A stretch of DNA of 13,530 bases from Alphaproteobacteria bacterium (GTDB taxonomy: Bacteria; Pseudomonadota; Alphaproteobacteria; Thalassobaculales; Thalassobaculaceae), in NCBI GenBank assembly GCA_028822575.1, contig JAPKDN010000029.1:1-13530 (forward strand), written 5' to 3'. A program made the translations under genes and the position numbers. A model generated the notes under the pieces. It worked only from the letters and a program-made list of their open reading frames with translations, did no database searches and was not told where the DNA came from. Below, piece by piece: positions 7,759 to 13,530 of this stretch (positions are counted from its first letter, which is position 1; every line of letters starts with the position of its first letter).

Positions 7759-7848
7759 CGTTTCTCTCCCAAGAACGTCCGCGCGGATGCGCCTGAAAAG
7801 GGCGTTGGCGACCGTTTACCAGTCTTTCACCATACGGCTATTTATTCG

Positions 7849-7865
7849 GACCAGATTGTCTGGTC
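7849..7865. promoter_or_regulatory. Perfect 17-bp dyad, candidate repressor operator in divergent promoter region
   Basis: GACCAGA (7849-7855), spacer TTG (7856-7858), TCTGGTC (7859-7865): seven perfect pairs about a three-base centre. It lies in the 194-base spacer between the cyclase (minus) and the DMT transporter (plus). TTTACC (7815-7820) and TATTTA (7839-7844), 18 bases apart, form a weak -35/-10 pair for the plus strand that would put the start of transcription within the dyad. Size and symmetry suit a dimeric regulator such as GntR, TetR or MarR family; no regulator gene is in the window. Confidence 0.5.
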
Positions 7866-7952
7866 TCGCCGTCGCCATGACAAGACGCTATTATCGGCTT
7901 CCCACCCTGGGTGCGCATTCCCACGCTAAATATCGAGTTGGAGATAAGCGTT

Positions 7953-8834
7953 TTGTCCGAATCCAAGGCAGGCGGGATGCGCCCCGCGGCGGGAATAGCC
8001 GTGATGGTGGCTGGAATGGTCATTCTGGCGAGTACCGACGCGGTCTCGAAACAACTCACCCTGAGTTTTGCGGTGATTCAAATTCTCTGGATACGGTTTG
8101 TGGTATTCGCCGGCGTCGGGACTTTTTTGGCGCTTCGTAAGAATGGACTTCAGGGGCTTCGCACCAAGCGTCCGGTGGCTCAGGTGGCGCGGGCCTTTAT
8201 CCTGAACCTGGCGAACTTCATCTTTGTTTATTCCCTAAGCCAGATGCCGATGGCGGATGCGCATTCGATCATGGCGATCGCGCCGCTGATTATCACCGCC
8301 GCCTCGGTCCCGTTGTTGGGGGAATCGGTGGGGATTCGGCGTTGGCTGGCGATCGCGGTGGCTTTTGGTGGCATGATGATCATTCTGCGACCGGGGACCG
8401 GCGTTTTCGATCCGGTATCACTGATAACCTTGGCTGGCGCCTTTTGTTTCGCCAGTTACACGATTCTGACCAAGGTGATCAGCCGGGACGACAGCCACGA
8501 GACCACGCTTTTCTACACCGGTGTCATTGGGTTCCTGATGATGAGCGTGCTGGTGACGTCGGATTGGATCGAGCCGACCACCGAGCAGTGGTTTTGGCTT
8601 GTCGTGGCGGGCGTGGGCGGCACCTTGGCGCATGTCTGTATCATTATCGCCCTGCACATGGCGCCGGCCAGCACCTTGCAGCCGTTCAACTACACAATGC
8701 TGGTCTGGGCAACTGTTTTGGGTTTCCTTATTTTCGGAGACCTGCCGGATACCTGGACGGTGGTAGGCGCGTTGGTGATTGTCGCCAGCGGGCTTTACTC
8801 ATGGCATAGAGAGCGATTGGCGAGTGGGAGTTAG
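7953..8834 (+). CDS. DMT-superfamily EamA-type transporter
   Basis: Inner-membrane carrier of the drug/metabolite transporter superfamily, 293 residues from TTG 7953, with about ten hydrophobic helices in two EamA repeats. Family landmarks are the early WIRFVVFAG segment, LGESVGIRRWLAIAVAFGG with ILRPG closing the first repeat, and PFNYTMLVWATVLGFLIFGD with VVGALVIVASGLY closing the second. TTG 7953 is preferred because GGAG (7940-7943) lies nine bases upstream; GTG 7911 (307 residues) lacks a ribosome site and ATG 7977 (285 residues) has a poorly spaced one. The substrate is unpredictable for this family; amino acids, nucleotides or metabolite export are typical. Its stop overlaps the stop of the convergent oxidoreductase by four bases. 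A shared operator region links it to the cyclase operon, suggesting transport of a related compound. Confidence 0.92.
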   Translation: MSESKAGGMRPAAGIAVMVAGMVILASTDAVSKQLTLSFAVIQILWIRFVVFAGVGTFLALRKNGLQGLRTKRPVAQVARAFILNLANFIFVYSLSQMPMADAHSIMAIAPLIITAASVPLLGESVGIRRWLAIAVAFGGMMIILRPGTGVFDPVSLITLAGAFCFASYTILTKVISRDDSHETTLFYTGVIGFLMMSVLVTSDWIEPTTEQWFWLVVAGVGGTLAHVCIIIALHMAPASTLQPFNYTMLVWATVLGFLIFGDLPDTWTVVGALVIVASGLYSWHRERLASGS

Positions 8835-9811
8835 TCCAGTCCGGGCGATTCCCCCGCCAACATCCCCTCGATCACCCGCTGCACCGACAGCGCATCGCGG
8901 GCCGAGGGCAGGAGATGCGCCTCGCCGTTAAGCCAGAGCGCGACATTGTCCAATTGCCGTTGCAGCGTCGTGACCCGGGGATCGGCGTCGGGAGCCAGCG
9001 CGTCCCTCCACGCGCTGCCATCGCTGATCGCGAGCAAGTTGAAGTCACTGATGCGCCGGCTTGCTCTGGAACCCCAAACGGTGACTTCCTGGCGATCCGG
9101 GCCGATGCCGCCACAGGAGCCAAAAATGTTCACCGGAATGCCGGAGCAATCCAGCCGGGCCACTAGGTGGGTCTCGCAGAGTGCTGGATCGGCGGGGTAG
9201 CTCGGCTTGGAGAACTTGATTCGCGCCGGGCCGAACAGGCGCTCGGTCACGAAGATGAAATGCGAGATCACTTCGCGCACATAACCGCCGGCATCGCGGA
9301 AGCGCAGCCAATCCGCCTCGACCTGCCAGACCCTGGGCCATTGCTGATATTGCACGATGATGTCCACGCCTTGGACATCGCCGAGAGCGCCATCGTCCAG
9401 CGCGCCCTGGGTAAGCGCCAGCGCCTCACAGGAAGCTTGGACGAAATTGACGACATTGGGCGTCCCCGCCGCCTCCAGCCGTTTCACCAGATCCTCGCTT
9501 TCAGTGATATCCACGCCCAGCGGCTTTTCGGTATAGACCGCGACGCCGGCCTCTATCGCCATCAGGGCGTAGTGTTTGTGCCACTCCGGCGGGCAGGCGA
9601 TATAGACGAGATCGGCGATCGACTTGTCGATCAGCGCGGCGGGATCGTCGAAGGTTGGCGCCGACGGAAATTCCGCACTCGCCTTGGACACGGAGCCATC
9701 GGAAGGATCCCACATTCCGGCGATCTCGAAGCTTGGGTGCCGCTCGAGATTGGCCAGCATGCGCCGCCCCATGATGCCGAGGCCGATGATGGCGGCTCTA
9801 TGTTGGGACAT
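8831..9811 (-). CDS. Gfo/Idh/MocA family NAD(P)-dependent oxidoreductase
   Basis: Cytoplasmic dehydrogenase of 326 residues, usual length. The N-terminal Rossmann fold reads AAIIGLGIMGRRML (6-19), and the family hallmark EKPLG lies at 95-99, with the lysine that takes part in catalysis. ADLVYIACPPEWHKHYALMA (66-85) is the standard strand-helix segment before it. Members oxidise or reduce sugars, sugar acids, inositols or related polyols. ATG 9811 is supported by AGGA (bases 9819-9822 on the reverse strand) seven bases upstream. It is the last gene of the glutamyltransferase-glycosyltransferase-oxidoreductase run and ends four bases inside the transporter gene on the other strand (TTAG shared at 8831-8834). 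Substrate not predictable; a role in sugar modification with its glycosyltransferase neighbour is an inference. Confidence 0.93.
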   Translation of the reverse strand: MSQHRAAIIGLGIMGRRMLANLERHPSFEIAGMWDPSDGSVSKASAEFPSAPTFDDPAALIDKSIADLVYIACPPEWHKHYALMAIEAGVAVYTEKPLGVDITESEDLVKRLEAAGTPNVVNFVQASCEALALTQGALDDGALGDVQGVDIIVQYQQWPRVWQVEADWLRFRDAGGYVREVISHFIFVTERLFGPARIKFSKPSYPADPALCETHLVARLDCSGIPVNIFGSCGGIGPDRQEVTVWGSRASRRISDFNLLAISDGSAWRDALAPDADPRVTTLQRQLDNVALWLNGEAHLLPSARDALSVQRVIEGMLAGESPGLD

Positions 9812-9847
9812 GGTTCAATCCTGCCTATTGTTTGCCAAGATAGTTGG

Positions 9848-10954
9848 TCACTGTCGTCTGTCGAGTTCCGACGCAACAAGCACGGACAAGGCGTCCACGT
9901 CGACAGTCTGATGGTCTTGGTTGCTGCGTTGCCGTTGGTTCTCCGGAACGCGATTGAATACCCGATACCGTTGACCCAACGAGCGTGAAATGCCAAACGG
10001 AACGAAGTCGTTTCTGGGATGGTCGATCTCTATCACTGTGGCCGATCGCGGGGCGAACAGGTTGTTGAACGCTCCGGACCCGTGCGGCGTGACGATCATT
10101 TCGGCATTCGCGAACATCGCCACCGACGTCTCGATATCCAATGTCCCGAGTTTGTGGGCTTCAAACCCGAACTCGGAAAGTCGGTCCGTTAATGTGCTTT
10201 CATTGGAAACCCGGCGCACCGTCGCATCGTCTCTGGAGATGTAGATGCGACGTGGTTTGTCGCCGCCATAGCGATCGGCAATGACGTCATTGAAGGAATT
10301 TGTATAGATCGGGTCGACGAGGCACCGGAGATTACGTGGACGTCCGCCAATTTCGTAAATGGGATCACGGGCCAACACCCTGGAAACCACTAGGGCATTG
10401 CGCAATTCTGTTCCCTGGGAAAAAGGAACTTCGATAAACTGGCTGGGTTTCACGCCCGCCAAGCCGAGCAAAAATCGTCGGCGGTCATCCAACGTGTCAG
10501 GAACCAGCATTGGAAACCCGTCGCCCAATACTTCCCGCGCATGGTGCGCGCCGACGACGCAATCCAAGATGAAAAGGCCGTAACCGCCAGAGGATAACGT
10601 TTTGACTACCTGCTCTGAAATCACCTGACCGGATGGTGTGTAAGCGATCGTCACGCGGCTATCGGAAACTGTCTTGGCGACGGCTCCAAACGCATTGATC
10701 CTTGGTGATTGCGGCTCGTCGATCGGGTGAGGCAGGACAACAAGGTTGTTGGTGGGGTCCAGGAGACCGGGATACTTCGGGGCGGCAATGACGTTCCCAA
10801 GCTTCGCAATATACGCGTGAAGCATCAATTCGATTGGGTGAGTTCGCCCACCGGCTCGGATAACCGAACCGGTTTGATGCACCATCTCCTTGAGATGGGG
10901 GTAATGAAAAGGCGTGATGACTTCTACGGTCGCGCGCGCCATCGGTCTAACCAT
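9848..10954 (-). CDS. Glycosyltransferase family 61 (DUF563) protein
   Basis: Putative glycosyltransferase of 368 residues. The C-terminal half has the GT61 pattern: RRIYISRDDATVRRVSNE (235-252), then EFGFEAHKLGTLDIETSVAMF (from 261), then MIVTPHGSGAFNNLFAP (286-302). In this family these cover the donor-sugar site; bacterial members mostly decorate surface polysaccharide or lipopolysaccharide. No signal peptide or membrane helix is evident, so it should act on the cytoplasmic face. The N-terminal 200 residues are not recognised. The first ATG (10954) has AGGA about ten bases upstream; a second in-frame ATG is at 10942. G+C is visibly lower than in the lyase region (30 of 60 bases at 10141-10200), which may reflect transfer. 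It sits 43 bases after the glutamyltransferase stop and 36 before the oxidoreductase, so probably co-transcribed. Confidence 0.87.
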   Translation of the reverse strand: MVRPMARATVEVITPFHYPHLKEMVHQTGSVIRAGGRTHPIELMLHAYIAKLGNVIAAPKYPGLLDPTNNLVVLPHPIDEPQSPRINAFGAVAKTVSDSRVTIAYTPSGQVISEQVVKTLSSGGYGLFILDCVVGAHHAREVLGDGFPMLVPDTLDDRRRFLLGLAGVKPSQFIEVPFSQGTELRNALVVSRVLARDPIYEIGGRPRNLRCLVDPIYTNSFNDVIADRYGGDKPRRIYISRDDATVRRVSNESTLTDRLSEFGFEAHKLGTLDIETSVAMFANAEMIVTPHGSGAFNNLFAPRSATVIEIDHPRNDFVPFGISRSLGQRYRVFNRVPENQRQRSNQDHQTVDVDALSVLVASELDRRQ

Positions 10955-10997
10955 CGTGGTGGTATCCTGGCCTATTCAACGCGATGATTGGCGCCTC

Positions 10998-12578
10998 TCA
11001 ATACCCAATGGCGCAACCATCCTTACGTGGATCGGAGCCGCCAGTAAGAGTGCCGTTCTCATGATCGATCCAAACACATTGGCTGCCACCCAGTGGTGAT
11101 TCCATGTGTTCCAGTACATGGCCCCGCCTTTCAAGTTTCGCGTAGGTTTCTGGCTCGAAATGGTCCTCGACCTGGAGCACGCCTTCATAGGCGAAGCTTC
11201 GGGGCGCATCCATGGCTTCTTGAACGTCCATCCCTCGGTCCAGAACATGGCTTAAGAAGCTACCATGGCCGACGGACTGATATTGCCCTCCCATCACTCC
11301 GAACGGCGCGACGGCCCTGCCATTCCGCATCACCATGCCTGGAATGATCGTGTGCATTGGCCGCTTGCCACCCTCGATGCGGTTGACGTGATCGGCGTCC
11401 ATGCGAAAGGATGATCCGCGATTCTGCAACATGATGCCGGATTTCGGCGCCAGGATCCCGGACCCGAAGCCCGCGAATAAGGAGTTGATGAAGGATATCG
11501 CGTTGCCGTCCCGATCGACACAACACAGATAGGTCGTGTCTGTGTGGGCTGGGAAGTCGGAATTATGAAAATTGCCGGCCTTCGCGGGGTCGATCATCGT
11601 GTCGAGCGCCGCCGCGTGCGCTTCGGACAACAACCAGTCCACGGGGATATCAACGAATCCTGGGTCGGTGATATGCCGGTTGCGTTGATTATATGCGAGC
11701 TTGCCCGCCTCGGCCATCAGGTGAACGCGGTCCGCTTCGGATAATGAGTCGACGTCGTGACGCGACAGAATGTTCATGATCATCAGGGCGCAAATGCCCT
11801 GGCCGTTCGGCGGGCATTCATGGACCTGGTGGTCGTTATAGGTCGTCTCGATCGGATCGACGAACTCGGCTTCGGCATTGGCGAAGTCGTCCAGGGTGTG
11901 GAGACCGCCCAATGCGCGTAGGCGCTCGACAATATCCTCGGCGACTTCCCCCAGATAGAAGCCATCACGGCCCTCGCGTCCGATCTTTCGCAATGTCTCG
12001 GCCAGGCGAGGCTGCTTGAAGATACTTCCAATCGCTGGTGCCTTGCCACCAATGGTCATGTGCTCTTTGGAAACTGGATCAGCCATCAGTTTCGGGATCA
12101 GACCCGCCCAATCCCTGCCGACACGATGGGCGACGGGATAACCGTTTTCGGCGTATCTGGCGGCGGGGGCGAGAAGTTCGTCCATGGCCTTGGTGCCATG
12201 CTTAACGTTCAGTTTGGTCCAGGCCGCGATCGCGCCGGGTATCGTGACCGCGTGCGGGCTCTGCACGGCGATCTCCTCGATGCCGCAATCGCGCAGGGCG
12301 TCAACGCTTGCGGCTTGGGGCGCGCGACCGGATCCGTTCATTGCGATCGGTTTGGCCGCGCCTTTAGGCGCGTAGAGAACGAAGCAATCGCCGCCGATTC
12401 CGGTCATCGCGGGCTCGACCACGCACAGGGTCGCGCAAGCGGCGATCGCCGCGTCGACGGCGTTGCCACCGGATTTCAATATGTCGACGCCAACCTGACT
12501 GGCCAGAGGATGGCTGGTGGCGATCATAGCCTCGGGAGCGACTACGGGAGAGCGGCCTGGCCGCTGCAGATTACGCAT
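10998..12578 (-). CDS. Gamma-glutamyltransferase family Ntn hydrolase
   Basis: GGT-family protein of 526 residues. Such proteins fold as one chain and cleave themselves in front of a threonine that becomes the N-terminal nucleophile of the small subunit. Seen: MIATSHPLASQVGVDILKSG (18-37) and GGNAVDAAIA (38-47), TGIGGDCFVLY (59-69), NGSGRAP (81-87, with a likely carboxylate-binding Arg85), CPPNGQG (255-261), and GGSDPRKDGCAIGY at the C-terminus. The self-cleavage site is HTDTTYLCCVDRDGNA (345-360), predicted nucleophile Thr348; the usual TTHxSVVD is TTYLCCVD. No signal peptide is present, unlike periplasmic glutathione hydrolases, so it probably works in the cytoplasm, as do oxamate amidohydrolase (HpxW-like) or acylase-type members. 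ATG 12578 has AGGAG seven bases upstream. It leads the operon with the glycosyltransferase and oxidoreductase. Substrate uncertain. Confidence 0.93.
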   Translation of the reverse strand: MRNLQRPGRSPVVAPEAMIATSHPLASQVGVDILKSGGNAVDAAIAACATLCVVEPAMTGIGGDCFVLYAPKGAAKPIAMNGSGRAPQAASVDALRDCGIEEIAVQSPHAVTIPGAIAAWTKLNVKHGTKAMDELLAPAARYAENGYPVAHRVGRDWAGLIPKLMADPVSKEHMTIGGKAPAIGSIFKQPRLAETLRKIGREGRDGFYLGEVAEDIVERLRALGGLHTLDDFANAEAEFVDPIETTYNDHQVHECPPNGQGICALMIMNILSRHDVDSLSEADRVHLMAEAGKLAYNQRNRHITDPGFVDIPVDWLLSEAHAAALDTMIDPAKAGNFHNSDFPAHTDTTYLCCVDRDGNAISFINSLFAGFGSGILAPKSGIMLQNRGSSFRMDADHVNRIEGGKRPMHTIIPGMVMRNGRAVAPFGVMGGQYQSVGHGSFLSHVLDRGMDVQEAMDAPRSFAYEGVLQVEDHFEPETYAKLERRGHVLEHMESPLGGSQCVWIDHENGTLTGGSDPRKDGCAIGY

Positions 12579-12654
12579 GGGTTAACTCCTGAACAGAGCG
12601 AAATTCTAGGTTTATTGATAAGCCCGACGGTGAGCAAGTTCATAAAGTACCATA

Positions 12655-13436
12655 TTAGATACCGCAAATTTTCGAAATTGGTCTACCATCGACCGCTTCA
12701 GACGTAGATTTGGCCCTGGACTGCTTGAAGATCGATTTGAATCCAAATTTCCGAAGAGCCAACCCGACTTTGTCGTCGTGGGACAGGGGCAGTCAATACA
12801 AACCACGAGGCGAAACGGCGCGTTTCTTCGTGCTTGGGCAGATGTTTCTGGAGTATGCGGCGCCCGCCCGGCCCTCGATGATTGCGTCGAACGAGATGAC
12901 GAAATTGAAAACGCTTCCCTTTTCAAGATTATTCTAAGTCAGGCCCGCAAGGGCGAGATACGCCGAGACGTTGCAGTTGAGCGCATGGCTGCCTCGGACC
13001 AAAGAGGCCCGCTTGCCCCTCAAATCCGTGATGGTCTTGATGCTCGCGTCCTTGGCGGTGGCAAGTGACAGGCTAAAAGTGCCGAGATTCGCCATGATCA
13101 GACCAACTGGTTGCGGTTTCCAATCCTTGGCGGCGAATTTCAAAACACCTTCCTCTGCAAAATATGACCTAATACCACAAGGGGTAGACTCGGCCTCTTC
13201 GTCGCGCAGGGCCACCATGCGGGAGAAATCAGTGTTACTGAGAACGACGCCAATTTCGGTAACGAAATGCTTTTCCAGCATTTCGTCGATCGCCATAGTC
13301 TGGGCATTCCTGGAGGAGGTTGTTCCATTGGAGGTCTGCGTGGTTTTTTCGAAAATTCGGTGGCCTTCCTGGCACGGGTGAGCACGAATGCCGGGCGCGC
13401 TCGTCCTGCGACCAAGACCTATTTCAGCGATTTTAT
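12655..13436 (-). pseudogene. Decayed TAXI-family TRAP transporter solute receptor
   Basis: Remnant of a periplasmic TAXI substrate-binding protein. The mature part is clear: TSNGTTSSRNAQTMAIDEML, SRMVALRDE, YFAEEGVLKFAAKDWKPQPV, then IKTITDLRGKRASLVRG and LALAGLT. A TAG (12934-12936) follows exactly where the family has LTW. The same frame continues with NNLEK, IIEGRAGAAYS and SPRGLY to a TGA (12793-12795), again where the family has Trp, then LPLSHDDKVGLALRK before homology fades; TAA is at 12655-12657. The C-terminal 60-80 residues are missing. The longest stop-free stretch is 12934-13518. Upstream, another frame gives a signal-peptide-like stretch (VLVAG...PAFVLT) joining near a six-base A-run (13344-13349), implying a one-base deletion. 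AAGGAA at 13444-13449 sits seven bases before ATA (13434-13436), the likely former ATG. No TRAP permease genes are nearby. Confidence 0.82.
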
Positions 13437-13459
13437 CCAAGGGTTCCTTTTGTCCACGG

Positions 13460-13497
13460 GGCGCTGATTTTTCCAGCGCCGGAAGCTTTCGGAGCTT
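13460..13497. repeat. Two short inverted repeats near the right edge
   Basis: GGCGCTG (13460-13466) and CAGCGCC (13474-13480) form a perfect 7-bp dyad with loop ATTTTTC. AAGCT (13483-13487) and AGCTT (13493-13497) form a 5-bp dyad with loop TTCGG. They lie just upstream of the former start of the TAXI gene and could be a relic operator, or part of a terminator for a gene beyond the edge. No T-run follows either on either strand. Bases 13437-13530 contain no other feature I can support. Confidence 0.35.
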
Positions 13498-13530
13498 TGT
13501 ATGCCTGCGTCCCGTCAAGTAAGAAAACTG

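Noticed and set aside
12612..12926. 104-codon minus-strand frame between the GGT gene and the TAXI remnant
   Set aside because: It lies out of frame with the recognisable TAXI segments SPRGLY and LPLSHDDK in the same bases; no signature of its own.
13430..13456. Promoter-like TGGACA and TAAAAT on the minus strand
   Set aside because: The spacer is only 15 bases and the would-be -10 overlaps the likely former start codon and lies just downstream of the AAGGAA ribosome site of the TAXI remnant, so it is better explained as the beginning of that gene.
12934..13518. Reading the TAXI segment as an intact 194-residue gene starting at 13518
   Set aside because: Its first 56 residues have no homology or signal peptide and family sequence continues past its stop, so it is a fragment of a pseudogene.

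Overview
The window reads as a high-G+C alphaproteobacterial chromosome segment. The basis is the general look of the proteins (CoA-transferase pair, TRAP/TAXI receptor remnant, a histidine-phosphatase family member of a kind I associate with rhizobia-like bacteria), GTG/TTG start use and Shine-Dalgarno spacing; it is an inference, not a placement. No rRNA, tRNA, CRISPR array, insertion sequence or phage gene was seen. Coding density is high and most neighbouring genes are a few tens of bases apart.

Layout. (1) 1-3904, plus strand: the C-terminal part of an AMP-forming acyl-CoA ligase cut by the window edge, then a two-subunit 3-oxoacid CoA-transferase (1142-1837, 1852-2481), then a 3-carboxy-cis,cis-muconate cycloisomerase (PcaB)-like lyase. 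The last gene is preceded by a strong hairpin at 2523-2562. (2) 3955-7758, minus strand, transcribed right to left: a cyclase-family metal hydrolase, an ADP-forming acyl-CoA synthetase with both halves fused, and a histidine-phosphatase-fold protein with an altered active-site motif; gaps are 38 and 22 bases, so probably one operon. (3) 7953-8834, plus strand: an EamA/DMT exporter-type membrane protein, divergent from the cyclase. The divergent spacer holds a perfect 17-bp dyad at 7849-7865, a good operator candidate. (4) 8831-12578, minus strand, transcribed right to left: a gamma-glutamyltransferase-like Ntn hydrolase, a family-61 glycosyltransferase and a Gfo/Idh/MocA oxidoreductase, with gaps of 43 and 36 bases. 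(5) 12655-13436, minus strand: a decayed TAXI-type TRAP solute receptor gene carrying in-frame stops, a probable frameshift and a lost start. The last 94 bases hold only two short inverted repeats.

How the genes may work together. Blocks 1 and 2 are all about CoA thioesters and small organic acids. A CoA-transferase next to a PcaB-like lyase fits the beta-ketoadipate branch of aromatic catabolism, where the transferase would act on 3-oxoadipate. The ADP-forming synthetase, the cyclase and the ligase suggest activation or recovery of further acids. Block 4 joins an amide/peptide hydrolase to two sugar-type enzymes and has no obvious textbook pathway. The most striking single observation is the TAXI pseudogene: two of its stops fall exactly where the family has tryptophan, and its likely start codon is ATA, so several inactivating changes look like G-to-A transitions on the coding strand.
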